Below are positions 53,324 to 64,000 of a DNA stretch of 64,000 nucleotides, piece by piece. Source of the stretch: Bipolaris cookei (taxonomy: Eukaryota; Ascomycota; Dothideomycetes; Pleosporales; Pleosporaceae); assembly GCA_002286855.1 (NCBI GenBank), contig NRSV01000093.1:1-64000 (forward strand), written 5' to 3'. The notes under the pieces were generated by a model. That model was not told where the DNA came from. It did not search any database and saw only the letters and a program-made list of their open reading frames with translations. Position 1 is the stretch's first letter. Each line of letters begins with the position of its first letter. Both the position numbers and the translations under genes were made by a program.

Positions 53324-56300
53324 TCAACTCAAAGTCCCCTGCCGATTTAGCTCCAAACCCGCAGGTGAAGAGCCGACCTGATCGACTAATTCCCGTTCCA
53401 TCGCACGAGATTTGAGCTCATCGTCTAGTCCCGTATTCTTCTTACGTAACGGACTGGTAGCATCAGCCGCGCTGTCGTCGACATCAAGCTCCTTCTCCTT
53501 CCGTCGGACAGTGGCCATGCTAATGACACTCGAATCGTCGCCATCACTCTTCTTCGCACGGTCGCCCTCACCATTTTGCACCTCAATTGTGACGTCTGTG
53601 TTGTCCTTACTAAAGACACGCAGACCAACGACGCAGACTGCGTTCCATGGATCCCGCTCGAATTCGTCCACATCTTCGATGTAAGGATAGCGCATACCAT
53701 TGTACCAGACGTAGCGTGGCTTCTGCTCGCAGAAGTCATTCTCATCTTCACCATCACAGATACTAGAGTCGAGCGAACAGGGGCCGTCAATCTCAGAGTC
53801 CCATGACGAGTCGTCAGAAGTATCGTGAGGATATCCGAATCCATCTTGAGCTCTATGAGAGAACTCGCTTGTGCTAAGTCCGGGACTGACCTGAATACCA
53901 GGTCGCACACCAGGAATAGGCGCAAGTGTTGCACGCCGCGATGCAGCTGGAGAGTGTCGGGGGCTATGTGTTCGCTGTGGATAGAAATCGTCCATCATTG
54001 TAGCCGCCGGCGTAGGCAGGGGTGTAGGGACAGGCGATTCCGTCAATTGCACTTCGTTGTATCCATCGCGGCCGTTGTAGCCATCACGGCCCTGATACGC
54101 ACCAGGAAGCTCTGCATTGTAGCCACCCCTGCCTTGTAGTTCACCCGGCATGTTTTGGTTGTAGCCCCCTCGTCCTTGAAGTTCGCCTGGCATGTTCTGA
54201 TTATATCCCCCTCTTCCTTGGAATTCCCCAGGCATATTCTGGTTATAGCCTCCTCGCCCTTGAAAGCCCTGATTGTGGACACCAGGTGAGGCTTGCGGAC
54301 TGTAATTGTAGCCGCCTCGTCCTTGAAGGGCACCGGGTAGCGCGGCATTGTATCCATCCCTGCCCTTGTTGTAGCCGCCTCGGCCGCTAAAGCTTCCGCT
54401 CGCACTGTCTGCTCGTTCACGGATCGCGCCAGTGCTAGACGCACGATGATGTCTGGTGACGACTTGATGCATGGGCTTCGAGTCTTCATCCCCAGATGTC
54501 CTGGGTTCTTCTTCGGTGTTGATACCGAGACCGCGAAGAGCTCGCAGTCTCCTTTCGACTTCTTGTATGTCGCCGGAACGATTCACTCGATGTGTCTGCT
54601 TGGCGGACTTCTTCTGGTCACGGAGCGCCTCTCGCTTGCGCATTCTCTTGTGACGTTCGTGTGTTCGTTTCATCTCAGCCTTCTTGCGCTCAATACGCTC
54701 TTCTTTGTCACGCGCCAGCTTCTCCTTCTCCTGCTCTCTGAACTGACCTTTGGCATGAGCAAGATCATATGACAGTCCAATGGATAGAAGTTTCTCACGA
54801 CGCTTGGTGCAGGTCGTTCTAATGACCTCGTCCGGTGTTGGATTCTCTAGAATCCTCGTAGCCTTGATCTTCAGCAAGACGGTGTAGTTGCCAGCTTCGA
54901 GCTCGAGTTCTGTCGAGACTGAGCGCTTCATGTAGTACGTCCCGTTGCTGCGGACTATGTATTCCTCTTCGTCATCTTTGTGAAGGCGGAACTGCAGGTG
55001 AAACTCATACTGCCCCTCAAGACCCTGGTAATAGCGATCATCTAGTTGACTCAGTACAATCACCACCGGGCCGCCCTTGGCAAGATGTATCTTGAACTTG
55101 GTGTCCAGGTAGTCGACGCTCCAAGGGACGTTCACACTGGTCCATTGCTGCGAAACCGTCCATTCTGGACCAAAGAGTCGTGTACGGTCAAAGTGTTGGT
55201 AGGTGCGAAGTAGGTCCTTGTACGATATCCAGAAGACGCCATCATCACCAAATTTGTGGTTTAGTTTCTGCATCCACTCAGGGGTCCATTCTTCAGACCC
55301 ATCGCTCCAAGGCCCAGTCCATTCTGTCCGACCCCAGGGGTTGCGCAGCTTCAACAAGCGCTGGCCGTCGATTTCGCGAGCTTCCATGACGGAGTATGCA
55401 TGCTTCTCTTGAATGCCTTTGCGTGAGCCATAGATGCCGCCCATCTGGCCGCATCCAAAAAGAAAGGTCTTGTTGACGTTCATAAGCTCTTCTCGCCAGA
55501 ATTGATCCTTGTCGAGGATATCAGTGGCGAATATCTCCGAAGTCACACCTCCAGTGAGGTCTTCGATACCCTCACCTACAAATCCCCCATCTATGGCACT
55601 GTAGTCTCCGTGAGCTTTGGCAAAAGCTTTCTCAAGTAGTGGGAGCCATGTTTCGTTGGGATCGCTGCACTGTGCAAAGTAAAGAGCCCTGGAACCAGTT
55701 TGCATGACAGTGCGGTATTCCTCCTCGGGACTCTTGCGGTTTTGCAGCTCTAGCCAATGATGACGCTCGAGCTTTGCTTCGTCAAAATCTTCTTTGATGA
55801 GATACAACTTGTCATCGATGACTTCGGAAATCCACTCGCCGTCTGGATGCCGTTAGCTCATATGCAGACATCCGATCATGCTGGTGATTTACCTCGGTGG
55901 AAGACAAAGCCATACACGCCGACCTTTTCATCGCGAGCGACGCACACTCTTTGAATCAACCCCTCCTTGTTCGATATGGTAGCCAACGCCGACATGAACC
56001 AGCAGTCGCCATCATTGCCCTGACGCACGTCATTTGCCGTTGCGCCCTCGATAAAGAACTGTGGGTTATCAAAGATATCCTACTGCAATCAGCGACGGAT
56101 TTTACACATACACAGCCTAAAAACAAACCTCTACTCTTTTCACCGACTGAGGATAGAAGGTGGCCGTTTCTTCGTTTAATCCGGTCAAACAGTCGGCTGG
56201 TATATCAGGAAAAGCTTGTGACCGTTTAAAGTCTGCCTCAATATCGAAATGTGGATCTCGGTACTTCTGGTTCAGTCTGCGGCATTCTTTGACAATCTTT

Positions 56301-56614
56301 GCAACCTTCCTGATGCAAGCCTCCTTAGCCTCTTCGTAGGATGCGAGTGCGTTAACTCCTGGAATGGATCCTCTTGGTGTATGTGCGGCGGCTCGTTTGG
56401 CGTACAAATTGTCGGGTAATATGGTGAAGATCTTTCCAGGGTGCTTGGTGGTAAATTTATGCCAGAAGTTGTCGATATTCTTTTGTGGCGCTTGCTTTCT
56501 GACTGGTAGCCGCGGGCGCGGCAAGAGTGCGGGCGCTTCCTGTACCATACTGGGCGCGCGTGAATGTAATGAAGTAATGTTGACAAAGTCGTTGTGCGTG
56601 CCGTTCGATGCCAT
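53324..56614 (-). CDS. calpain-like cysteine protease with tandem RG[GD]GYN repeats
   Basis: Exons are 56129-56614, 55893-56079 and 53324-55842, giving 1063 residues from MASNGTHNDF. The catalytic core (about residues 130-470) shows Cys188 in NDGDCWFMSALAT, His372 in EKHAYSVMEA and Asn392 in LRNPWGRTEW: a complete triad. A calpain beta-sandwich domain follows (KGGPVVIVLSQLDDRYYQG, about 480-580), then a basic coiled coil (EQEKEKLARDKEERIERKKAEM). Residues about 706-819 are a tandem repeat of GRGGYN/GRDGYN units. The tail is acidic. Calpains are regulatory proteases; no EF-hand is present, as usual in fungi. The second intron ends in GCAGTAG, where only the last AG keeps frame. The substrate is unknown; the repeat resembles low-complexity RGG tracts. 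Confidence 0.9.
54058..54395 (-). repeat. in-frame coding tandem repeat, about 14 codons per unit
   Basis: Inside the calpain-like gene, units of the type QGRGGYNQNMPGEL recur, three of them nearly identical in a row (near 54120-54260) and others degenerate (GRDGYNAALPGAL, GRDGYNGRDGYN). Period is about 42 bp. The reading frame is kept throughout. Confidence 0.85.
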
Positions 56615-58639
56615 TGTCAATTCAGCACCACAACCTGAGTGTTCAGGGGCTAGCTATACCTGCTGGAGCGTATGTCGTCCATCAGGGGCTGAATGGTGGC
56701 TTATAAAGATTTTGAAGTGACAATGTACCTTTCAGCCCCCAAATAAGGTATCACAAGCTGCCATGCATGGTGAGGTATTCTAGGAGCTGGTCAGAAAACA
56801 AGTGGGGCAAGCAGACATAAGGGTGCTACTGGCTTACATGCCGCTGCGAATCAGCTGCATGCGGCGCTCCCGAATCCATGCACCAACAGTCCCCGCTTGT
56901 CACAAAGGGCGGAGAGCCAGGTGAGACGGTGATCGGAGGACACTGTATTAGCCCGATGTTTTCAGCCGTACCCATGAGCTGACCACGAATCCGACGGCCA
57001 TGAGGTGATGCACAATGACGGGCAGGGCTGTTGTTTGCAGGAGAGTGAACATGTCCAGCCAGTGCACGCGGCTAGATTAGCCTTGGGGCGGAGCGTTATT
57101 AGCCGCTTTTGGCCCTCTCTCGCTGAAAGCCTGACCGACTCATGTCCTGTCACCCCATCAACTAAGGGGACTTGTAGCTTAGAGAGCGTGTATCAATATG
57201 TGTGCTGACACTACAGCGTCGGTGCTGTCTGCACGTAAATGCACATCCACTGGTGTTGAGGCTATGTCGAGCCAGTATTCCTATCGTCTAGTTTTCGGCA
57301 TGTTACTCCAACAGGAACTCGTACAAGATTTCCTTGCCGAGTATCCAGCGTCAGGATTTCTGCTTAGACTGACATTCCGCGCTGCCGAGTAATCAACACG
57401 TGGTTTCGATGGCCGCTGACGTTCTAAACCATGAAGGCAGCGTCGCTCAGTGATCCTTTCGACTCCGAGTCTTTGGCAATGTCTCACACTTTCCATGCTG
57501 CCGGAGACAATTTTGCTCTCGATCCTCCCGCGTCTGCATAAGTGAAGACCCCATGTCGTATTGTCATATTTAGCAGACCCATGCTGGGCTGAGTAGTGGT
57601 AACGGCTCCACCGTACGACTCGGCGAGCAACAAAACGGCGACGAAACCGACGTGCACCAGAAGGATTGCCGACAAGAGTTTCAAACACATGTCAGCCCTA
57701 GATCAGCCCTACGAGCAATATGATGCAGGTTGCATGCAACCGTGCGGCAAGGATATGTTCTCACCGTCTCTTGGAGCTTTTTAGCCAATCGCCGTTGGAT
57801 ATTGGGGAACTCTTTGCAAACGCCGGCCATTTTTTCCAGAAGCGAAGCCAAGAGCAGGGGTTGATTGGGACGCATGCATTATCAGTGTGGCCGCTCTCCG
57901 TTTTCGATACTAGTCTATCTAGTAACGCTCTTGCATGTGCATCCTGCAGAGCTGACCTCTTGGTAGGCCAGCTGGCAGCGAATGACGCTTCGATTTTTTT
58001 TTCAAAGATCTCCTGATGATGCAGGTGCAGCTGTGACGTCGCCGAATCCTACGTACTCGATTATGCAAAGGTAGATTGTAAAACTGTAGAAAGGTATCGG
58101 CGAAAGAGCGGTAAACGCCTTGTAGGATCCAAGTCACGTAGTTAGTGACTTAACATTACTCGGTGACCCCGAAGTCAATGTAGCAGCTCCTGCGTGGCTA
58201 TACAGTTGAAGAAGCAAGGTTGACAGCTGGAGTGGGACCAGTACATGACGTGGGTTTGTAGCGATCCAATCAAAGCCACAGCAGCCAACGGAATGCCCAC
58301 ACGTGACGCCGAAAGATCTCGAACGAGCTAAGCACATCTCTTGTGTATGTTTCTCCTAACCAAAATAGTACATTGCTTTTGGACACTAATCTAGAACGGT
58401 CCGAGAAGATATGCAGGGCTTGGGAAGATTAGGATAAAAGAACGACCATATACACGTGATGTAACATCACGATGCTTGAATACTACCTTCATTACTGATA
58501 GATTTGACAGAGTGTAACATCCAGCGAAGTATCAACTGAACATCTCTCCAACCCTCCAATATCGAATAACACTCAACAATATTATCCTCGAAGTGAGCAA
58601 GCACCAATAATGTTAATGTACGAAATCATATCCAGTGTA
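56615..58639. other. gene-poor region, about 2 kb
   Basis: Promoter of the calpain-like gene on the left, then sequence without clear genes up to the fold-back transposon. One frame with a signal-peptide-like start is listed separately. Other ORFs overlap in several frames and lack motifs. Confidence 0.5.
57484..57690 (-). CDS. small secreted-protein candidate (weak)
   Basis: A 68-residue frame starts at the ATG at 57690 with MCLKLLSAILLVHVGFVAVLLLAES, a hydrophobic stretch that could be a signal peptide or a membrane anchor, followed by a short polar part with no cysteine pattern. A GT donor near the end could splice into further sequence. No domain is recognised, and chance cannot be excluded. 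Confidence 0.22.
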   Translation of the reverse strand: MCLKLLSAILLVHVGFVAVLLLAESYGGAVTTTQPSMGLLNMTIRHGVFTYADAGGSRAKLSPAAWKV

Positions 58640-59696
58640 CTTGACCATAGAGCCGACCGCTTTTTCTTGGCATTGCGAACTTCATGTACGAAACACTATG
58701 CACCAACAATATAAGGATTTTTTAACTTAGAGAAAAGCCAGAATTATTCTAGCTCTTCAGGCCTTTCGCACAGGCCAGTTTAAGACTATACGACGCGCTG
58801 CCACTACTTACAATGTACCTCATCAACGGCTTTCTGATCGGCTTATGAAAATCACTTTTCGGCCTCAAGTACTCCCAAACCGCCAGAAGTTTACTGCAAC
58901 CGAAGAGCAGAAGTTCTTAGGCTATATTCTTGATTTAGATCTGCGAGGATTTGCGCCCCGGCTTTGCGAGGTAGCAGATATGGCAGAGAAATTACTTGCA
59001 GCGCGTGGTGGGAAGCCTGTGGGAAAGAATTGGGCTAAAAGATTTGTATCACGTTCGGAAGAGCTTTCAACAGCTTTCAACAGACCAACGGATCGACAGA
59101 GAATGCAGCAGGAGAATCCAGAGGCTATTAATGCGTGGTTTGAGCTCGTACAAGGCACAGTTGAGAAGTATGGAGTCCACGCAGACGATATTCATAAGTT
59201 TGATGAGACGGGCTTTCAAATGGGAGTAATTGGCTCAATGAAAGTAGTTAAGGGTTCAGAACGTCGTACACGACCTACTCTTGTTCAGCTAAACAATCGC
59301 GAGTGGGTCGCCGTTATCCAGAGCATCTGCGCGGCGGGATACGCTACTCCGCCATTCATTATCTACAAAGGACACATCCACATCTCTACATGATATAAAG
59401 AAGCAGATATACCGTACGATTGTCTGCTCTTCAGTTATAGTAAGCATGCGGCAGTTTGGGGTTATTTGAGGCCGAAAAATAATTTTGTTAAGCCGATCAC
59501 AAAGGCGCTGAAAAGGTATATTATGGGCAGCGGCAGCGCGTCGTATAGTCTTAAACTGGCCTGTACGAAAGGCCTGAAGAGCTAGAATAATTCTGCCTTC
59601 TCGCTAAGTTCAAAAAAATCCTTATATTGTTGGTGCATAGTGTTTCGTACATGGAGTTCTCAATGCCAAGAAAAAGCGGCCGGCTCTATGGTCAAA
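58640..59696 (+). mobile_element. fold-back pogo/Fot1 derivative with about 165-bp inverted arms
   Basis: The element starts CTTGACCATAGAGCCG and ends CGGCTCTATGGTCAAA, with TA on both sides (58638-58639 and 59697-59698). The left arm 58640-58802 is repeated inverted at 59532-59696. The arms extend past the transposon terminus into the 5' transposase coding region, so the N-terminal HTH coding sequence is present twice, facing inward. The central part still encodes the first half of the transposase. The terminus matches the remnant at 826-897. Confidence 0.88.
58845..59393 (+). pseudogene. truncated pogo/Fot1 transposase
   Basis: The frame runs from MKITFRPQVLPNRQ to TGA at 59391-59393; the same frame opens upstream through an HTH (TIRRAATTYNVPHQRLSDRL) lying in the left arm, after a stop near 58735. 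A CENP-B-like DNA-binding part follows (KPVGKNWAKRFVSRSEEL), then the start of the DDE domain with the first Asp (HKFDETGF) and TPPFIIYKG. After the TGA, translation resumes in frame (YKEADIPYDCLL, SKHAAVWGYLRP), then jumps into the inverted right arm. The second and third catalytic Asp are missing, so it cannot catalyse transposition. Confidence 0.85.
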
Positions 59697-59868
59697 TACG
59701 TTACTCAGAAACCTGGGCGATACTTCAACGAGCTACTGCTATTGGTTAGTGTGTATATAATCAAGCAACGATATCAGTTAACCAAGCAAAAATGGTAGCA
59801 GTTACCATTCATCAGAAACATTTCAAATTCATTCTATCCGACGTTGGTCAGATAATAGTGAAATACTT
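59697..59868. other. short spacer, 3' flank of the BIM1-like gene
   Basis: 172 bp between the fold-back element and the stop codon of the leftward gene; no feature. Confidence 0.6.
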
Positions 59869-60670
59869 CTACAAGAGTCCCCAAGCTAATACCGCCGCAA
59901 ACACTGTCGTGCCAAGTGCCGGGCTAATATGACCTGCCGCACCCGTCGGCTGAGGAGCCTGACCAGAGGTGCCATTGCCACCCTCACTCTGCGATGCGGA
60001 TCCCACGTTTTCAATCGCGACGCCAGAGACGCCGGTGCTGTTCTGGCATTGGTCGTCGGAGAGGAGCTGGGCAGTCGAGTTGAACATGATGTCGGCACAC
60101 TGTCATATTTGTCAGATCCCGCTGGCTTGGTTTATAACAAATCATATGAACACTTACATTGTACAGTGCGCTTCCGGAGTGACCAAGCTGAATGACCTGA
60201 ATGGTTCCCATGAGTCCATTGATACGCTCGTCGTCGAAGCCAGAGTAGCCAGCGGCCTTGAACCCGGCCTCGAGGTTTGCGCGGCCAGTTTCCTTTAGAC
60301 AGAAGAGACCAGCGCCGGTCTGGTTGAATATTTCGACGAGCGAGATGTTGAAGTTTGTGACGTTGGTGCCGAGAGCGAGGTTGATTGCGGTGAGGGCATG
60401 TTCGTGGGAACCGTTGATCAGAGTAGAGCCGCCAGTTACGGGCCATATAGTGCCTGCATGTTTGGTAAGTTAGTATCTATTAGCGTCTCAAGGAAGGGTA
60501 CACATACGGTTTGACACGTCGGTAGTCTCATTGACGTTGGCGCATGGGTAGATCCACTGGCTTGCAGGCTCTACGAAAGAGCTGCCTCTCCAGAAGGGCT
60601 CGAGAAGACGGAAATGAGCATTGGCGCCAGCTACCATTGCGGCGGCGACGAAGATGGTTTTTGATAGCAT
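59869..60670 (-). CDS. BIM1-like (X325 / LPMO-related) GPI-anchored copper-binding protein
   Basis: Exons are 60508-60670, 60158-60453 and 59869-60099, giving 229 residues. A signal peptide (MLSKTIFVAAAMVAGANA) ends just before His19, which would be His1 of the mature chain (HFRLLEPFWRGS). That exposed N-terminal His is the hallmark of LPMO-fold copper proteins. Further candidate ligands are His71/His73 in NGSHEHAL and Asp156 in CADIMFN. Family blocks are WIYPCANV, NRTIWPVTGGS, FNISLVEIFNQTG and GTIQVIQLGHSGSALYNCADI. The C-terminus is Ser/Gly-rich and ends in a hydrophobic tail (TTVFAAVLAWGLL), a GPI signal. Known relatives bind copper at the cell surface and aid copper acquisition rather than oxidising polysaccharides. 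It fits the FRE/CTR pair at 11-14 kb. Confidence 0.85.
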
Positions 60671-61712
60671 CTTGATTGAATGTATCAGAGCAAGGTGTGA
60701 TTGAAATAAGGGATCCAAGTAGAGAGTGGATTAAAAGAGGGGGGAAAGCGAGAGAGAGATTAATGTATCCACCAGGCGTACCGAAGCTGACGTGCAGTTG
60801 CCATGGCCTTTATACATGAAGCTCCAATCCCACCTTCCTCAGCCCAATTTGCCATTGTTCCCCCAATACTAGCGGAGCTTGTTCCCATCTTCCCGCTGCC
60901 AAGTAGTCGCGGTGTTTCTTTCCAGTCGGCCTTTCACATTCACACCATGGGGCAACAAGAAACTTGCGTGAATTGAACCAATTACAGTCGATACTGACAT
61001 TCAGGAATCTAGACTACGGTAGAGCGAACCACTTGTCCTGGCCCTGAGAATGCTGTGGCGCGAGCTATAGCTGCGACCCTGCAGACAGACCCCAGGATAA
61101 TGTGCTCAATGAGCAAGTTTTAGTCTTGGCACAACCTAGCCTAGACAAGCCACAGACCGAGCAAAGGACATGCGGGGAAGACGGCGAAAGGCGGTGCGAA
61201 GAGCATGTAGATGGGTTCAATTTTAAATTTCATGTTCAGCATCCGCGTGAGATTGAGCGGGGACGTGTTGGATGATAGAAGTGTCGATTGATACGTTTGA
61301 GCCGGGTAGCTGGAACTGGGCATGCTAGACCTATGGTAGGAACGGGTGCCTAGCACTAGCGTGGTCGCTTCTGCATAGCATAGCTGACGTCCCCATCCAT
61401 TCACAATGTCACTTTGCTTACAGTTCGTGCTATCTAGTGGTGTGAAACTTAGTCTAGAGACAGTTCGTAGAGGGCATTTGGTCACATCAAAGTATATTGT
61501 TCAAGGTAAACAGCCATATCATGTACGTAATGGAACAAATCCGAAAACGAGTACGCCGAATAATCCCATGCGCCTTTTCCAGCGGAAAACTGACCAACAA
61601 ACAAAGAAAAACTCCAAGGTGGGTATATATATCATACAGGCCCTCAACACTGATACATATAGCGGAGGCAAAAAACAGACCCTACACAATGCTCATGACT
61701 AACACTTTTGAA
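60671..61712. other. intergenic, promoter of the BIM1-like gene
   Basis: Promoter of the leftward BIM1-like gene on the left; 3' flank of the next leftward gene on the right. The small ORFs here lack motifs. Confidence 0.5.
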
Positions 61713-63513
61713 TCAAAACATGCTGCTTTTCTTCTTCTTTAGTTTCTCTGCGCTCGACTCACTCTGGGACCTAAGACCCCAGAAGCTCTTCTTGGCTTTG
61801 GCGATGGGTTTGGGCAGCCCATTGCTGTAGAAGCTTGTTTGGTTTGCCACCGGCCACTGCTGGCTGGGTGGATGCACTTGTACACGAGGCGGTTGCACTT
61901 GCACACGCGGAGGCGGCACTGGACCAGGAACTGGTCGAGGTGCTGCCAGATTGGGACGTTGGTGTGCTACGCTTGGTACAAATGGCGCCGAGTGTCGTTG
62001 GGGTTGTGGAGATGGACGGAACAAGTTTGACTGGTCCCCAAACTGCTTCTTGAGGCGCTCCGTCTCCGTGTCGACCTCTGCCTTCTTCCTTTGTCGCTCT
62101 TTCTCTTCTCGTTCTTTCTGTTTTCGTTCTTGTTCGAGAAATTGCAGAGTCTTGCGCTCTTGCTCCTCTTCCCGTTTCCGACGCGCTCTGCGGTCTGCCT
62201 CGGCTTTCCGTTTCTGCTCGCGCTCCTCAGCTTCTACCTGGGCTCTTAGACGAGCAGTTTCTGCTTCGATCTCCCACTGTGACCGCGGATCCAGTCGTGG
62301 ACCTGGTTGTCGTTGCTGTGTGGGTCGCAAGGACTGTGTGGGTCGTGGTGGCTGTGGTGGCTGTGCAGGCCGCGGGGATTGTGCGGGTCGCTGCAGTTCG
62401 GGGCGTTGGCTCTGACCATTCTGACCTGTAACAAGAAGTGGAAGCGAGGCACGCTTTGCAGCATTGTTGCTTATATATGAGGGTGGTGGGGGTTGGTGGT
62501 TGGGGCGTGAGCCTCCAGCATCTGATAGTGGTGCCTTCTCAGGTGGGCATTGTGATGAAGAAGGCGTGTAAGCTGGGGGTGGTGGGGGTTCTGGTGTCAT
62601 GACTGGCTTTGTGACGTTTGGCGCCTCTAGAGGAGAGGAGCCTTTCCTGGCTCGGAGTCCTCCACTGTTCTTGCGGGCGCCAATGCGGTTGATGTGAAAC
62701 TGTTCGTTCAGATCGCTAAAGAACAAGTCGCGTATGACAGCTGCACCAAGGAGCAGTGTGACTTCGAGGCCTTTGTAATCTTCGAGCTCGACGCGGTACA
62801 GATTAGGCTCCATGACTGTCAGCTCCTTCAGACCGGAGAACATGGCCACGGCAATGTCGCCTTCCTTGCTCTTCTTGGCCTTCTTGCCCGTGGGATCTGT
62901 TGACTTTCCCACCATGTAGCATGTCATGTCCTTGCCCAGCCTGCCCTCTTTCCTCCACGCAAATTTGACCCTGGGTGTGTTAACATCGGTACTAGGATCA
63001 TTCATAGTGCGGTCGAGATCTGAGTTGCTCGGTGTCCTAAAGGTGACTTGGGGCAGGCTGAACTCCCAGCTGACAGTACTGCTCCATTTGGCTGTCGATT
63101 GGCTAACTACAACGCGCATATCGGGGTTGTATAGCTGAATGGCAAACTCGGTAGGGAAGATGGGCATAGGCGGGGGCGGGACTCCGCCATTTTTGCGAAT
63201 CTCTTCCTGGGAGAGGGTGGGATGTGACCATCCCGGCTTAGAGAGGACCTCGCCGTAGAGAATGTCGGGGTTGCGCGAGTCAAACAAGGCTACTGCATAG
63301 GTGTTTCTAGCATCTGGGGCGGCGGGGTCGACGTGGCGGAGTGCATATTGGGCTTCTGCCTCGGAGCCATTCTGGGTGAAGTAGAAGGATTCATGGTGTT
63401 TGATCTTTTCCGTCGAGGGCTTAAGAAAAAAGGCTGGACAGGGTTAGAGGATGTGGGATGGGATGGGATGTCGATTGGCGAGACGACATACTGGGGAGAT
63501 TCTCGTCTAACAT
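61713..63513 (-). CDS. proline-rich coiled-coil protein, unknown function
   Basis: Exons are 63492-63513 and 61713-63433, giving 580 residues. The first exon encodes only MLDENLP plus one base; the acceptor at GTCCAG joins it to TFFLKPSTEKIKHHESFYF in phase. Residues 1-230 look like one folded domain (AVALFDSRNPDILYGEVLSKPGW, VSWEFSLPQVTFRTP, DMTCYMVGKSTDP, LYRVELEDYKGLEVTLLLGAAVIRDLFF). Then come Pro-rich stretches with PPPAYTP, a highly charged coiled coil (QKRKAEADRRARRKREEEQERK), and a Pro/Val repeat PPRVQVQPPRVQVHPP. The end is basic (SAEKLKKKKSSMF). I do not recognise the family. Confidence 0.75.
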
Positions 63514-64000
63514 GGCGTCATGCCGCTGCTGCAGCGAGGTCTGGAAATGACTGGTTGTTTAAACACAAGGTCGCGGGAGCGAGGAGCCAGCAGTGAGGAT
63601 TTGACAGCGGCGTCGACGTGGTTATGGCTCTTTGGGTCTCATACGCGTCTTCGGTGAGGCTGTACGGGCGCACCCCTGCACTTGCATCGGGAACCCGTTG
63701 CCAATGACGAACACGTGCCTCCACCGCACGGCTATGAATAGCATCCATGCCAGCCTGAGGCGAACTCTTCCTCCTAATCGTTTTTGTCTTCTGGTTGGAC
63801 ATATCTATCACCTCCCCTTGCATCCCTACTAACCTCGTCGCATTCGCTTGAGAGCCTCTATCCACACACACACTCGCCTCCCACGCCTCCTGAAATTCTG
63901 CTTGTGATGCATCTACGCAATCCACCGTCGCACTGCGTTTCACCACGGCCCATGGCATAGCCGAGCAGGAACGCCGGCGCCCCGTCCAAGCCCCTTGGCG
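63514..64000. other. window edge, upstream of the proline-rich gene
   Basis: Probable promoter and leader of the leftward gene. A minus-strand frame at 63518-63958 (146 codons) ends just before that gene's start codon and has no motif, so I leave it uncalled. Confidence 0.45.

Noticed and set aside
57281..57688. 135-codon minus-strand frame rich in Arg and Ser
   Set aside because: It overlaps the signal-peptide-like frame in another phase and looks like random translation.
63518..63958. 146-codon minus-strand frame upstream of the proline-rich gene
   Set aside because: It ends five bases before that gene's start codon, lacks motifs and probably covers the promoter and leader.

Overview
The window is nuclear DNA of a filamentous ascomycete (Pezizomycotina). 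Most genes carry introns of about 45 to 80 nt with GT..CTRAC..AG structure. The families present are typical of these fungi: Zn2Cys6 regulator, SIN-pathway Dbf2/SidB kinase, BIM1-like GPI protein, NACHT-ankyrin remnant, pogo/Fot1 transposons. A placement in Dothideomycetes is plausible, but it is an inference from overall look only; nothing here fixes genus or species. No complete biosynthetic cluster, CRISPR array or prokaryotic element is present.

Layout. 0-1.3 kb: a 5'-truncated pogo remnant and an intron-containing tRNA-Lys(CUU). 1.8-9.4 kb: bromodomain protein, a small coiled-coil protein, an Ap4A-phosphorylase-like protein and a secreted M14 carboxypeptidase. 10-14.4 kb: an orphan membrane-protein exon, then a divergent ferric reductase / Ctr copper transporter pair sharing a 739-bp control region. 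14.5-26 kb: housekeeping genes (SMC5, Dbf2/SidB kinase, RING protein, mitochondrial fumarase). 27.4-32.3 kb: a repeat graveyard with a decapitated ankyrin gene, a LINE 3' fragment, a decayed hAT element and a solo LTR. 32.4-43.2 kb: a hypothetical gene, a CCCH zinc-finger gene, a Zn2Cys6 regulator with upstream ORFs, a mutated pogo element 48 bp after that regulator, and an N2227-type methyltransferase with a signal peptide. 44.5-48.3 kb: a divergent sugar transporter / SMP-30 lactonase pair. 49.4-56.6 kb: a second solo LTR, a small unknown gene, a DUF4050-like gene and a calpain-like protease with a tandem RG[GD]GYN repeat. 58.6-59.7 kb: a fold-back pogo derivative. 59.9-63.5 kb: a BIM1-like copper protein and a proline-rich coiled-coil protein.

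How the genes fit together. Reductive metal uptake is the clearest theme: the ferric reductase can deliver Fe(II)/Cu(I), the Ctr transporter takes up Cu(I), and the BIM1-like protein 46 kb away is a predicted cell-surface copper binder. The transporter/lactonase pair suggests uptake plus lactone hydrolysis of a sugar or sugar acid. Transposons sit in AT-rich gaps and carry many in-frame stops consistent with repeat-induced point mutation. Exon coordinates were derived by hand from splice signals, frame continuity and family motifs, and were checked for codon phase.
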